In this document: positions 25,704-35,030 of the stretch, in pieces
Position numbering within the stretch: position 1 is the first letter of the stretch
Layout of the letters: each line of letters starts with the position of its first letter
NCBI GenBank assembly: GCA_016185435.1
Contig: JACPNN010000002.1
Span: 1-64,000 of the forward strand
Source of the DNA: Candidatus Aenigmatarchaeota archaeon
GTDB taxonomy: Archaea; Aenigmatarchaeota; Aenigmatarchaeia; QMZP01
Length of the DNA stretch: 64,000 nucleotides
Reading direction: 5' to 3'
Position numbers and translations under genes: made by a program
Notes under the pieces: generated by a model
The model's input: only the letters and a program-made list of their open reading frames with translations
Database searches by the model: none
What the model was told of the DNA's origin: nothing

Positions 25704-27968
25704 ATGGTTGCTTTTTCAGCGCCAATCCTGAACCTTTTCGGCAGCGGCAAAAAGCCTGAAGAGGGAAGGCAGGTGACAAGGGAATACAGGCAGTTCAAGA
25801 AGGAGGAAAAGTATGTAGACCAGAAAGGATTCGACCTGTTCTATGTTAGGGCATGCCAGAAGATTGGCGGCCTCATGAGGATAAGGCCCCCGAAAGGCCT
25901 TGAGGAGAAGCTTTACAATGCAGCCCTGATTGCCGACCTGCCCATAACGCCTTCGCAGGTCCTCGGCTTCACTTTCTTCACCACCATTTTTCTCTTTCTC
26001 CTATTCATCCCAATAGCCCTCGGACCCGGAGGCAGCGTGCTTGTCCTGACCCTGCCTTTCCTGATAGCATACTACACGCTCACATACCCCTTCTTTGTCG
26101 CAGAGGTTACAAAGATAAGGGCCAGCGACGAGAGCATCAAGGTAATACTGTACATGGTCATTTACCTCAGGCTGAACCCCAATTTCGAAGGGGCCATATC
26201 CTTTGCCGCAAGGCACACATCCGGCCCCTTTGGAAAAGACCTGAAGAAGCTGCTCTGGGACCTCGAGATGGGCAAGTTCCAGACAATCAGCGATGCCTTC
26301 TCCAGCAGGGTGAGGAAATGGATAGAATGGGACAAGGATTTCCTCGAGAGCTTCCAGACCCTGATGGGCATAACAATAGTAGTGTCTGACGAGAAAAGGA
26401 AAAGGCTTCTGAATGACGGCCTCGACCTCATACTTGACAGGACATACGAGAAGATGAAGGACTATGGCAAGGCCCTGAGGACCCCCACCCTTTTCATCCA
26501 CACCCTCGGCATCAGCCTTCCGATAATGGGCCTGATCATGTTCCCCATGGTGAGCGTATTCCTTGCCCCTGACCCTGAAAAGGGCGGGGGAGTCAACCCA
26601 TGGAGCATAGTTATCGGCTATGATCTTATCCTGCCCACATTCCTTTTCTGGTATACGAGGAGGGTGATATCCAAAAGGCCGGGAGCATATGCATACCCTG
26701 ACATAAGCCACCATCCGGAGCTGCCCCCGGAAGGCAGGCTGATGATTAAAAGGAAGGACAAAAGGCCCTTATTGCTTCCCATCTGGCCCATCTCCCTGCT
26801 TATCCTGGTAATCTTTGCAGGCGGCGGGATAGGCTACCTGCTCAATGTCGCTCTTGACTACATGCAATACTGCACAGGCCCCGGCAATGACTGCAACCGC
26901 ATTGATCTTGACTCCACCCGCAGCTGGAAGAACCGCATAATCCTCGAGTTCGACCCCACACCCTGCTTTGACCCTAAAACAGGGGAAAATGTGTTATATG
27001 AAAGCGTCCCCTGCATAGCTGTAAGCCCTGCCTTTACCATCATTCTGCTGAGCATGTCTGTCACATGGGGGATAGGCTTTGCTTTGGGCTTCCATTTCCT
27101 CGCCTCAAGCTTTCAGAGGGTGAGGATAAGGAAGCAGATAAAGGAGCTTGAGTCCGAGTTCATTGTAGGCCTGAACAGGCTTGGGGATGTCCTGGAGACA
27201 AACATGCCCATAGAGACATCAATAGAGGTGGTCTCGAAGAAGTACAAGCTGTACGGATACAGGTCGAGCCCCATGTACGAGTTCTTCATCACCATCCTCA
27301 GGAGGATGAGGGACTTCGGCATGACCTTCGAAGGCGCCATATTCGACAAGGAATTCGGGATCATTAAGAAATACCCCAGCAAGCTTGTCGAGGATATCAT
27401 GAAGGTCCTTGTGACCTCTTCCAAGAGGGGGCCTGCGATAGTGGCCCTTGTCACAAAGAGCGTCTCGGAATTCCTTTCAAAGACAAGGAGCGTGGAGATA
27501 CTGATAAACGACATCCTCGACGAAATAGTGAGCAATGCCAAGCTCCAGGTCAGTTTCATAGCCCCCTTCGTCACAGGCATCGTCAGCGCCACAGCTGTCC
27601 TTCTCGTCCAGCTGCTCAGGACAATCATAGATGCCATAGACCGGATAACAAAATATCTTGGGGAAGGCACAGCAAACCCGTCAGATCCGGGGCTGGGGGA
27701 GACCATGCTGGGAAACATAAGGCTGGAGAGCCTTATACCCCCTTCTGTGTTCCAGCTGGTAATAGGCATCTACATGATAGAAGTCATCATACTCCTCAGC
27801 TTTTTCCTCAACGGCCTGCAGAACGGCTTCGACAAGAACACAAGGAATTACATGATGGGCAAATACCTTCTTATGGGCACGCTATTTTATTCCATAATCG
27901 TGCTGGTAGGCATTTTCATGTTCGCTGATGTGATATGCTCAGTCGCTCAGGGATGCAAGCAAGACTAA
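25704..27968 (+). CDS. Type IV pilus/secretion assembly platform protein, TadC/GspF/FlaJ-like
   Basis: 754 aa. Two T2SF-type halves, with cytoplasmic loops at about 135-255 and 475-590 and hydrophobic segments around 85-135, 255-280, 305-325, 355-380, 430-465, 610-635, 690-715 and 725-750. This is the inner-membrane protein that works with a secretion ATPase to assemble pilin-like subunits, as FlaJ/ArlJ and TadC do in archaea. No FlaI/TadA-like ATPase or prepilin peptidase is present here, so these must be encoded elsewhere. It lies among pilin-like genes, supporting a shared export machine. Confidence 0.88.
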   Translation: MVAFSAPILNLFGSGKKPEEGRQVTREYRQFKKEEKYVDQKGFDLFYVRACQKIGGLMRIRPPKGLEEKLYNAALIADLPITPSQVLGFTFFTTIFLFLLFIPIALGPGGSVLVLTLPFLIAYYTLTYPFFVAEVTKIRASDESIKVILYMVIYLRLNPNFEGAISFAARHTSGPFGKDLKKLLWDLEMGKFQTISDAFSSRVRKWIEWDKDFLESFQTLMGITIVVSDEKRKRLLNDGLDLILDRTYEKMKDYGKALRTPTLFIHTLGISLPIMGLIMFPMVSVFLAPDPEKGGGVNPWSIVIGYDLILPTFLFWYTRRVISKRPGAYAYPDISHHPELPPEGRLMIKRKDKRPLLLPIWPISLLILVIFAGGGIGYLLNVALDYMQYCTGPGNDCNRIDLDSTRSWKNRIILEFDPTPCFDPKTGENVLYESVPCIAVSPAFTIILLSMSVTWGIGFALGFHFLASSFQRVRIRKQIKELESEFIVGLNRLGDVLETNMPIETSIEVVSKKYKLYGYRSSPMYEFFITILRRMRDFGMTFEGAIFDKEFGIIKKYPSKLVEDIMKVLVTSSKRGPAIVALVTKSVSEFLSKTRSVEILINDILDEIVSNAKLQVSFIAPFVTGIVSATAVLLVQLLRTIIDAIDRITKYLGEGTANPSDPGLGETMLGNIRLESLIPPSVFQLVIGIYMIEVIILLSFFLNGLQNGFDKNTRNYMMGKYLLMGTLFYSIIVLVGIFMFADVICSVAQGCKQD

Positions 27969-27978
27969 TAAGATGGAA

Positions 27979-28395
27979 TCATCTTACCACAACCATGTTC
28001 CCTGAATTGTCAAGGGAGATGGAAAGGCTCGGCGAAGAGAAATCCGCTTTTATCACCACCCTTTTCCTTATGTCAGCCGGTATTGCTGCCATTACTGTGT
28101 TATTATTGGCATTCATTTTGCCAATCAGCACATAGCATAAGGCATCCTTGGTGACGCCGGAGACAGCATAGCTCCAGCAGCCTTCTATATATCTCGCAAT
28201 CTGCTTTGCCGAGAACTCGTCCTGCTTAATGGTGTCTGCGGCAACTGTGGGCGTTTTTGTCGGCACAGGATTCTTGTCCTTGTTTGTGATATACAGGTGC
28301 CAGATGAAAGCCATTATGACTGCTATCGATATGGCAAGCAGTATGAACTTTCCCGCATACTCAATCGCAAGGTCGCCTTTTCTTCTGCTTTCCAT
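27979..28395 (-). CDS. Small pilin-like protein with E5
   Basis: 138 aa from the ATG at 28395. It has a clear class III signal: RRKG|DLAIEYAGKF followed by a hydrophobic helix, so the mature protein begins D-L-A-I-E with the Glu-5 typical of type IV pilins. The rest is a short beta-rich domain with a Cys pair. It converges with the assembly platform gene (11 bp between stops). Likely a pilin subunit or pseudopilin. Confidence 0.8.
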   Translation of the reverse strand: MESRRKGDLAIEYAGKFILLAISIAVIMAFIWHLYITNKDKNPVPTKTPTVAADTIKQDEFSAKQIARYIEGCWSYAVSGVTKDALCYVLIGKMNANNNTVMAAIPADIRKRVVIKADFSSPSLSISLDNSGNMVVVR

Positions 28396-28416
28396 ACTGA
28401 TCATCTTATCCGTTCA

Positions 28417-28965
28417 TCATCTTATGACAACAGTGTTGTCTTTCAGCTCATACGTCACAAAAACTATTGTCGTCCCTTTTTCAGCCTCCCATATCAGCTT
28501 GTCCTCTGTGCCGCATGTGCCTGGATACGAGACCGTGCTTCCTCTGTCAACAACCAGATTGTTAGGCAAATCGACACAGGTCCTTGACTTCTCGAGGGCC
28601 TTTGTGACGTCTGTCTCTGTCGCCGCCAGGGGCTCAGTGAAGATGAGCTGGTAGCAGTTTGATATGGTGCCTGCCTTGGGGCATGGCGACGGCTTCTTGT
28701 TGTAGCAGTCTATGGCATATGCGGCTATATTGTTCGCAACTTCTTCCCGGGTTCTGGCATCGATTTTCGCCTTCCTGACATTGCATATATCCTCCTGGCA
28801 GTATACAGGAAGCTCTGCCTCATTCCCTGTGAACACCCTGAAGACAAAGCAGAACGCTTTGCTGGCCATGCCGCTGACAGGGCCGGCAAAGAGGAGAAGC
28901 ATGAGGGCTACGCTGAACAGGGCTATTATAATGAGGCCTATCGCGCTCAGCTCGATGCCCTTCAT
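28417..28965 (-). CDS. Pilin-like secreted protein
   Basis: 182 aa. Very short leader (MKG|IELSAIGLIII) with a long hydrophobic helix, then an extracellular domain with at least seven Cys (CFVF, CQEDIC, CYNKK, CPKAG, CYQL, CVDL, CGTE). The pattern of Cys and the final beta strands (FVTYELKDNTVVIR) parallel the protein at 25074-25661. Member of the minus-strand pilin cluster 27979-31752. Confidence 0.75.
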   Translation of the reverse strand: MKGIELSAIGLIIIALFSVALMLLLFAGPVSGMASKAFCFVFRVFTGNEAELPVYCQEDICNVRKAKIDARTREEVANNIAAYAIDCYNKKPSPCPKAGTISNCYQLIFTEPLAATETDVTKALEKSRTCVDLPNNLVVDRGSTVSYPGTCGTEDKLIWEAEKGTTIVFVTYELKDNTVVIR

Positions 28966-29009
28966 TAATAGAATATGACAGGAAGACCTAATAACCCTTG
29001 AGACGAATT

Positions 29010-29627
29010 CTAAGAACAGATGTTGCCCCTGGAATATTCCCCCTTTCCAGAGCCCCTGCCGCTGGCAAAGCCATATCTCAGATACCAGTTCTTCACTTCC
29101 TCATCAGGCAGCCTGCAGCCGAAATTTTCCTTCTCCCCAGTCTGGACGCTCTCAGCAACAGCCTCTGATGCTTTGCCTGTGTCCCCCCTGTACAGCTCTG
29201 TATTGCTCTGGCAAAGGGCTTCCCTGCATCCTGCAGCACCCAGATTCTGGCAGGAGACTGCCATGAAGCAGTATACCATGTTCTCGCAGACAGGCAGCTT
29301 GAATGAGCCAAAGCCGACTTCTACAGCTTCATTCGCCTTCTTGTCGCAGTTCCAGTCCACCTGCACGTTCCTGTCCTCCTGTCCGAGATAAGTCCCGCAG
29401 AAGTCCACGGCCTTATCGCCTGCCCTGGAGTTTTTGTAGCTGTCGCAAAGGCTGTTGCACCTGCTTATGAATTCCTGCCTGCTCCCCTCGCATTTGCCCT
29501 TGTTGGCTATAAGATCAATGGATTCTCCCCCGAGATTTGCGAGGAATATCTGGATTATGACAGCCGCGACAACAAGCAGTATTATCATCATGACAACCAT
29601 TTCCAGCGCCATTCCTTTTTTTGCCAT
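29010..29627 (-). CDS. Pilin-like secreted protein, paralogue 1
   Basis: 205 aa from the ATG at 29627 (MAKKG|MALEMVV). The signal ends in KKG and is followed by the hydrophobic helix MMIILLVVAAVIIQIFL. The extracellular domain has conserved Cys in patterns CNSLCDSY, DFCGTYLGQ, VDWNCDKKA, CENMVYC and CREALC. These and the helix are nearly the same in the gene at 30040-30666, so the two arose by duplication. The final residues NICS also match. A class III leader implies processing by prepilin peptidase. Confidence 0.8.
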   Translation of the reverse strand: MAKKGMALEMVVMMIILLVVAAVIIQIFLANLGGESIDLIANKGKCEGSRQEFISRCNSLCDSYKNSRAGDKAVDFCGTYLGQEDRNVQVDWNCDKKANEAVEVGFGSFKLPVCENMVYCFMAVSCQNLGAAGCREALCQSNTELYRGDTGKASEAVAESVQTGEKENFGCRLPDEEVKNWYLRYGFASGRGSGKGEYSRGNICS

Positions 29628-29666
29628 ACTTATTTTACCGCCTTTTCTCATAATCAATCTTCATCA

Positions 29667-29984
29667 TTATCTGCCTCTCGGTGTGAGCCTGTCCCTCACC
29701 CTTTTCACGGTGTCATACACCTTTGGAGAAGGCAGGAAAGGGTAGTTAACCTTCTTGAAGGTGTCATAAAAGTTCTGCCATATCGGGAAGCGCCTGTCCC
29801 TTACAGAAAAGCCTGTCAGGGCCTCAAATGTCTTCTGGCCCTGAAAGACATTCAGTTCGGCAAGCCTTCTGATATCGGCAGAAGGGCCGTCCCTAGCTGA
29901 AGGAGCCAGGTAGAGCATGACAACACTTGAAAGGAACAGGAAAAAAACCAGGCTAAAGAATGTGACAACTATTAGCCTCCTCAT
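29667..29984 (-). CDS. Small single-span protein in pilin cluster
   Basis: 105 aa. One hydrophobic segment (about 4-27) followed by a basic and aromatic domain of about 75 residues rich in Arg, Phe and Pro. No Cys and no enzyme motif. It sits between the two paralogous pilin-like genes on the same strand, with short gaps, and is probably co-transcribed. Function unknown; an accessory or anchoring role in the secretion system is possible. Confidence 0.65.
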   Translation of the reverse strand: MRRLIVVTFFSLVFFLFLSSVVMLYLAPSARDGPSADIRRLAELNVFQGQKTFEALTGFSVRDRRFPIWQNFYDTFKKVNYPFLPSPKVYDTVKRVRDRLTPRGR

Positions 29985-30039
29985 ATGTAATAGTTATCAA
30001 AGCGCATTTATAAGCAAAAGCAGGACAGGCCAGCAACTA

Positions 30040-30666
30040 TCAGCAGATGTTGGGATGTGGAGTATATTCGCCATTGGAACCTCTGTTCTCTCCATATCCA
30101 AATCTTACATACCAGTTAAGCTTATCCCAGTTGGGCTCCGGATCGAAAGGAAGCCTGCAATTCACATTCTCCGCTTCCCCTGTCTGTATCCTATCCGCCA
30201 CAACACGCTTCGCTGTGTCGGGATCTCCATACAGCTCTGTGTAGCTCCTGCACAGCACATCCCTGCAGCCCATGGAATCAAAGTTGGCGCAGGGGGCCAC
30301 CATGAAGCAGTATATCCTGTTCTCGCAGACATCGAGCTTGATTGCCCCGAAGTCAAGCTTGGCCTTGCCATTCGCCTTCTTGTCGCAGTTCCAGTCCACT
30401 TGGACGACATCCTTGTCCTGGCCGAAATAGGTCTCGCAATAATCAACCGCTTTCGCCCCTATCCTGGCAGAATTATAGGACGCGCAAAGGCTGTTGCACT
30501 TGTTTATGAAGTCCTGTTTCTGGAGCTCGCATTTCCCTTTCGAGCCTATGCCCTCAAGCTTCCCCTGCTCTGTCTGGGAAAGGAATATCTGGATTATGAC
30601 AGCTGCGACCACAAGCAGGATGATCATCATTATGACCATTTCCAGAGCCAAGCCTTTCCTTGTCAT
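30040..30666 (-). CDS. Pilin-like secreted protein, paralogue 2
   Basis: 208 aa. Class III signal (MTRKG|LALEMVI) with the same hydrophobic helix as paralogue 1 and the same Cys framework (CNSLCASY, DYCETYFGQ, VDWNCDKKA, CENRIYC, CRDVLC). The two proteins diverge most in the last 60 residues. Presumably a structural or minor pilin. Confidence 0.8.
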   Translation of the reverse strand: MTRKGLALEMVIMMIILLVVAAVIIQIFLSQTEQGKLEGIGSKGKCELQKQDFINKCNSLCASYNSARIGAKAVDYCETYFGQDKDVVQVDWNCDKKANGKAKLDFGAIKLDVCENRIYCFMVAPCANFDSMGCRDVLCRSYTELYGDPDTAKRVVADRIQTGEAENVNCRLPFDPEPNWDKLNWYVRFGYGENRGSNGEYTPHPNIC

Positions 30667-30714
30667 AATTAACTTTAGAACCCCTTTCTATAATTAATCT
30701 TTGCCTCTCCGAGC

Positions 30715-31752
30715 CTAGGAATCAATAGGCACATGGTTAAACTGCCCGTAATCAAGGAACATGGCAAACTCGAGCTTCAAAGGCGCAAGATTCGCATCCA
30801 TCGCCGGCACATTAAACTTCCTGTCAGTTATCTTGACCTTTATTTTGACATCCCTGACTCCCTGGAATGAAAGCCCCTCGCATCCATTGACGCATGCATT
30901 TGCCTGAGGCGCAGACTGGCTCTGCCCTCCTTCATAGCACGTCTTGGGCACATTCACAGTCACATCCTGGTTGACACAGCTGGTGTCCCCATCCCTGCAC
31001 TGTATCGGGCAATCGATATCAACAAAATCGTCATAGGCAGCCTTCCTGAACTCTTCGCATGCAAATATGATTGCCGCTTCGAACTTCTCATCCGCCGGCC
31101 CCGGATTCCTGCAATTGGCCCTCTGGTGCTGGGTAATCATCTGCTGGAAATAGTGTTCTCTTACCTTGTCAGCCCCTCTCTTCCACAGCCAGAAGAATCT
31201 CTGGGGACCCGGCTCGCCTGTTATCGGCCCCTGATATGACAAAGGAGTCTCCCCTCTCATCTGGATCCTGCCGTCTATGGCAGAAACCCCGCTGGTCTCA
31301 CACTGGCTCGAATCCTGCTCTCCGCACTTGTCATCCCCGGGATAAACCGACTTCAGGCATGCATAGCCTGCTATGGCCGCATCCGGGAAGACCTCGGCAA
31401 ACTTCTCGCCAGTGATATAGGCCTGCATATTCTTGGAAGAAACATTCGAAAGCGCATAAAGGACTTCATCAATCTCAGGCGGGATCGGCTGTCCATTGGC
31501 AAACCAGTATCTTTCAGCTTCATAGCTATCCCCTTGAACCCCCACGGTATGGAAGGCAGCCTGTTCCGAAAGCAGAAGCACGCTCTGGACATCCCTTTTC
31601 GCTGTCTCAAGGTTCTGGAAGGTTTCCCCGACAGCTACTTTTGCCACATCAGGCCCGGTCCTGACAGTGGTCTGGAAAATCATATATCCGACCATGGCGC
31701 CCACGCCCAAGAAGACCGCAAGACCTACAACGCTGATGTCAATGCCGCGCAT
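30715..31752 (-). CDS. Large pilin-like secreted protein
   Basis: 345 aa. Short leader MRG|IDISVVGLAVFLGVGAMVG with a hydrophobic helix, then a large extracellular domain with about ten Cys (CLKSVYPGDDKC, CNRxPG region, CPIQCRDGDTSC, CVNGC). First gene of the minus-strand cluster; divergent from the GT-C gene at 31846. Size and domain suggest a tip or adhesive pilin-like subunit; no family is recognised. Confidence 0.75.
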   Translation of the reverse strand: MRGIDISVVGLAVFLGVGAMVGYMIFQTTVRTGPDVAKVAVGETFQNLETAKRDVQSVLLLSEQAAFHTVGVQGDSYEAERYWFANGQPIPPEIDEVLYALSNVSSKNMQAYITGEKFAEVFPDAAIAGYACLKSVYPGDDKCGEQDSSQCETSGVSAIDGRIQMRGETPLSYQGPITGEPGPQRFFWLWKRGADKVREHYFQQMITQHQRANCRNPGPADEKFEAAIIFACEEFRKAAYDDFVDIDCPIQCRDGDTSCVNQDVTVNVPKTCYEGGQSQSAPQANACVNGCEGLSFQGVRDVKIKVKITDRKFNVPAMDANLAPLKLEFAMFLDYGQFNHVPIDS

Positions 31753-31845
31753 ATACTATACTTTTATCCAATCTACTAATAAACCTTTCAGGTTTTTTTC
31801 AGATTAATAACAGCACCCGCCCAAATTAAAGCATCAGGATTTCAG

Positions 31846-33774
31846 GTGATGTTATTGCTCTCTTTTCTCGCCATTGTTTTGCTTGGCCTTTTTTTCGGCT
31901 GGAGGCTGAGCTTTTTCTTCAGCTTCATTGACAATCTGCTCAAGAGAATGGCCTTCAGCATCCTTATAGGCTCAGTTTCAATAATGTGGCTTTCCCTCCT
32001 TTCCTCCTGGCTGGCCTTCAGGCAGCTTGGAGCGGCCTCAACATTATTCACAATAGCTGTCCTGCTGTCGGCTACGATGCTTCTGCGGCCCAGATCTCCA
32101 AAGCAGAAGGCAGGCTCCAGCTTCTCAGCAGCAGAGGCAGTAATAATAGCATTGATAGTTGGCGTCTATTCCCTGCTCAATATCTTCGGGGTCCTGTTCG
32201 TCAATGAAATGAGTGGTTGGAGCAGCATTATCAACGTCTGGGGCGATTATCCTCTCCACATCGGGATAATAAATTCCTTTGCCCTGAGGGACAATTTTCC
32301 CCCGCAATATCCTGTTCTTATAAACACGCCCCTGACCTATTCCTTCGGAACCGATTTCCTGACAGCAGTGCTTGCAAAAAACGGCCTTGGCCTGAGGGAA
32401 GCCATCTGGCTTGTCAACATATCCCTTTTCTTCTGCCTTGCTGTCTTCATCTTCTATCTGGCTGAAAAATTTTCCTCGTCCAAAAAGGCTGCGGCCTTAA
32501 CTCTCCTTCTGTTCTTTTTCGGCAGCAACGCAGGCATTGTCAACGCCCTCGGCGACGCGCTGAAAGGGAATGACGCTTCGCTTCTCCTCAGCCGCAACTA
32601 TTCCCACGACGAGCCCCATGGCCTGTATTTCATGAACAGCATAGAGGCGGTATTCATCCCCCAGAGGTCAGCTCTTATGGGATTTGCCGCCTCTGCTCTC
32701 ATCTATCTCATCCTGTTCAGGAACTTTTCAGGGCCTCTGAAAAAGCAGAACAGGCTGGAGCTCCTGCTTGCAGGCTTCCTTTTCGGCCTGCTGCCCCTGA
32801 TGCATGCCCACTCCTTTCTCGCAGCAGGCGCTGTTTCCGCTATCCTTTTCCTGTACAGGCCCTCCAGAATATGGCTCTACTTCATAATCCCTGCGGCCTT
32901 CCTGGCTTTCCCCCAGCTTCTCTGGCTCGGCCAGAGGGCAGGCAGCCACCTGTTCAGCTTCCATCCCGGCTGGATCTCCTCGAATGAAGGCAAGCCCCTT
33001 CTGGACATGCTGTATTTCTGGCTTGCCAACGGATGGATAGTGCTTGCACTCTCATTTGCCGGCCTTGCCTTTGCCTCGCGAAGGCAGAAGGTTTTTTATG
33101 CCCCCTTCCTCGTTCTGTTTCTTGCAGGCAATCTTGTCCGCTTCCAGCCATGGGATTTCGACAACTACAAAATTTTCCTCCACTGGCACCTGCTTGCATC
33201 AGTGCTCGCCTCTATGGTTATAATCAGGCTATTCGATTCAGATATGAAAATCAAGTCAAGGGGAAGATTTGCTGAAAAGCTTCCATCTTCATTAAGAGCT
33301 TATGGATCCAAAGCCTTGGCCATCATCCTGATATTTTTAGGCACAGGCACAGGCCTTCTGACAGTTCTTTGGCTGGGCTTCGGCAAGGATTCCCAGTTCG
33401 AGCTCTATTCAGCCGCAGACCTTGAAATCGCAGAATGGATCAGAACGAACACTCCTCCTGAGTCCGTTTTTCTTACCAGCGATGCCCACAACCACCTTGC
33501 CCATTCAATTGCCGGAAGGCAGATAGTCATGGGCTTTGCAGGCTGGCTCTGGAGCCACGGCCTCGATTATCAGCAAGTAGAGAGCGATGTAAGGGAGATT
33601 TACAGGACAGGCAGCTGCGGCTTGATAAGCAAATACGGAATCAGCTACATTTTTGCCGGCCCTCAGGAAATCAAATTCGATCCTAATATCAGCCTGTTTG
33701 AATCCCGATTCGAAAAGGTTTTCTCAGCCTCTGATGCCGGCCAGAATTACTACATATTCAGGACAGTGTGCTGA
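31846..33774 (+). CDS. Polytopic membrane protein, GT-C glycosyltransferase-like
   Basis: 642 aa with about 12 hydrophobic segments. Residues about 125-170 contain WGDYPLHIGIINSF and a PPQYP-TPLTYSFG segment, which match the Asp-containing first loop of GT-C enzymes that use lipid-linked sugars. The C-terminal soluble part (about 530-640) holds AEWIRTNTPPESVFLTSDAH, common in related archaeal membrane proteins. Likely acts on the outer face of the membrane in protein or lipid glycosylation. The neighbouring surface proteins would be plausible substrates, but this is inference. Confidence 0.75.
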   Translation: MMLLLSFLAIVLLGLFFGWRLSFFFSFIDNLLKRMAFSILIGSVSIMWLSLLSSWLAFRQLGAASTLFTIAVLLSATMLLRPRSPKQKAGSSFSAAEAVIIALIVGVYSLLNIFGVLFVNEMSGWSSIINVWGDYPLHIGIINSFALRDNFPPQYPVLINTPLTYSFGTDFLTAVLAKNGLGLREAIWLVNISLFFCLAVFIFYLAEKFSSSKKAAALTLLLFFFGSNAGIVNALGDALKGNDASLLLSRNYSHDEPHGLYFMNSIEAVFIPQRSALMGFAASALIYLILFRNFSGPLKKQNRLELLLAGFLFGLLPLMHAHSFLAAGAVSAILFLYRPSRIWLYFIIPAAFLAFPQLLWLGQRAGSHLFSFHPGWISSNEGKPLLDMLYFWLANGWIVLALSFAGLAFASRRQKVFYAPFLVLFLAGNLVRFQPWDFDNYKIFLHWHLLASVLASMVIIRLFDSDMKIKSRGRFAEKLPSSLRAYGSKALAIILIFLGTGTGLLTVLWLGFGKDSQFELYSAADLEIAEWIRTNTPPESVFLTSDAHNHLAHSIAGRQIVMGFAGWLWSHGLDYQQVESDVREIYRTGSCGLISKYGISYIFAGPQEIKFDPNISLFESRFEKVFSASDAGQNYYIFRTVC

Positions 33775-33810
33775 AATATCAGCCAAAAATTCCCATGGCC
33801 CTCGACAGAG

Positions 33811-33972
33811 TCACTTGGGAAGGAATTTGAGGGCAATCTCCAGGGCTATTATGGCCAGGCTGAATATCACCACGAACTCGGGCTTTATTTTGAACGATTC
33901 CTTGGACTCCTCGAAGTACCTGACCAGACCTGCCGTCGACATCGGCATTGTCATCTTCTCGTTCTTCGGCAT
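33811..33972 (-). CDS. Preprotein translocase subunit Sec61-beta/SecG (archaeal type)
   Basis: 53 aa, too short for most ORF callers. The sequence follows the archaeal Sec61-beta plan: a basic start (MPKNEKMT), the conserved MPMSTAGLVRYFEE block at about 9-22, FKIKPEFVVIFSL, then one C-terminal membrane span and a short FLPK end. It belongs to the SecYEG/Sec61 channel and is tail-anchored. It converges with the GT-C gene. The reading frame was checked codon by codon from the ATG (33972) to TGA (33813-33811). Confidence 0.9.
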   Translation of the reverse strand: MPKNEKMTMPMSTAGLVRYFEESKESFKIKPEFVVIFSLAIIALEIALKFLPK

Positions 33973-34235
33973 AGCAACCTACTGGTAAATTGAACGCGAA
34001 GGCTTATAAGGTTTTCAATTCACCCAGAAGGGAAGTATACCCATGACCTTTTTCTAATTGTAATTGCCAAAAAGGTCACCCCCAAAAACCTTTTGATATG
34101 CTCGGTTCTAAAAGGTTTTCTTCTATGGTTTACTTTCCTCTGAAATGACATGGCATGTTGCGGATATTGCCCGGATTCTGCGGGATTCCTGCCAAAACCG
34201 CTGCCCTTTTTATTGAACCAATCAAATCTCAACCC

Positions 34236-34643
34236 ATGGAAGCAGAGCTTTTCTTCATTTTCATCCTGTTCATCCTTGCCCTTATTGCCGGCTACTTTAT
34301 AGGCAGGAAAGTAATGGAGGCGAGGTTCGAGTCCTGGTTCTTTCAAAGGGAAAGAGGGATAAGGCAGGATGCGGCCAGGAGGAGCAGGTCGGTATTGGGA
34401 GGCCTTTTCTCCGAGCAGCTTGCGCCTTATCTGCCGGGCTTCAAACATGATCCTACAGAGGCAAGGTTTTTGGGATCTCCCATTGATTTTCTGGTCTTCA
34501 AAGGCCTGGCTTCAGGCGAGCCGGAAGAAGTCGTCTTTGTCGAGGTGAAGAAAGGCAGCAGCAGCCTCAGCCCAATAGAGCGCAGGCTGAAACAGGTGAT
34601 AGAAAAAAGGAAGGTGAGGTGGGAGGAGGTGCGGGTTGATTAG
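34236..34643 (+). CDS. Membrane-anchored Holliday-junction-resolvase-like nuclease
   Basis: 135 aa from the ATG at 34236 (MEAELFFIFILFILAL). One N-terminal span (about 5-25) is followed by a PD-(D/E)XK-like core: a Glu-containing helix (FSEQLAPYLPGF), then GSPIDFLVFKGL with the Asp, and EVVFVEVKKG with the ExK pair. This layout is known from archaeal predicted Holliday-junction-resolvase-related proteins. Cleavage activity is inferred. An upstream in-frame start would add 27 residues without homology. Confidence 0.8.
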   Translation: MEAELFFIFILFILALIAGYFIGRKVMEARFESWFFQRERGIRQDAARRSRSVLGGLFSEQLAPYLPGFKHDPTEARFLGSPIDFLVFKGLASGEPEEVVFVEVKKGSSSLSPIERRLKQVIEKRKVRWEEVRVD

Positions 34644-34778
34644 ACACCTTCGGAACAGCTTAGGCAATATGTCTATCCTTTTCATCTTCCATATTTTGCT
34701 TGCTGATAATTATCATTTTTGATAATTTTGTTAAACTAAAATAAGAAAAGCTGGTTCCCTTCCGACACCCGTGAATAA

Positions 34779-35030
34779 TCAGCCGTTTTCAATCTTTTCA
34801 AGGATGGCCTTCCTGACATTTCTAAAGAGTATAGGAACAGCATAGCTGAAAGTGATATCAAATATATCGCCAAGCAGACCGAATATATAATCAGCAACTT
34901 TATCCCCGGCGATAGCATCAGCCGGTGAATATAAAAATATAAAAAGCGTGCCGGGCATGGCCCATTTTCTGTATGCCCCCAACACTTCAGGTGCTGAAGG
35001 GGCCGGCAGCATTTGTCTGAGCGCATTCAA
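34779..35030 (-). CDS. Small putative membrane protein
   Basis: 83 aa. A hydrophobic middle (about 24-40) and an amphipathic segment (about 50-75) suggest a small membrane protein. A TATA-like signal is not obvious. A second open frame overlaps it but has poorer composition. The family is unknown; an ATG at residue 7 is an alternative start. Confidence 0.5.
   Translation of the reverse strand: MNALRQMLPAPSAPEVLGAYRKWAMPGTLFIFLYSPADAIAGDKVADYIFGLLGDIFDITFSYAVPILFRNVRKAILEKIENG

Noticed and set aside
26001-26714. Long minus-strand ORF inside the TadC-like gene
   Set aside because: The opposite frame has clear homology and membrane pattern; this is an antisense shadow.
34020-34448. 142-codon minus-strand ORF over the nuclease-like gene
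   Set aside because: Covers the spacer and the antisense of a better-supported gene.
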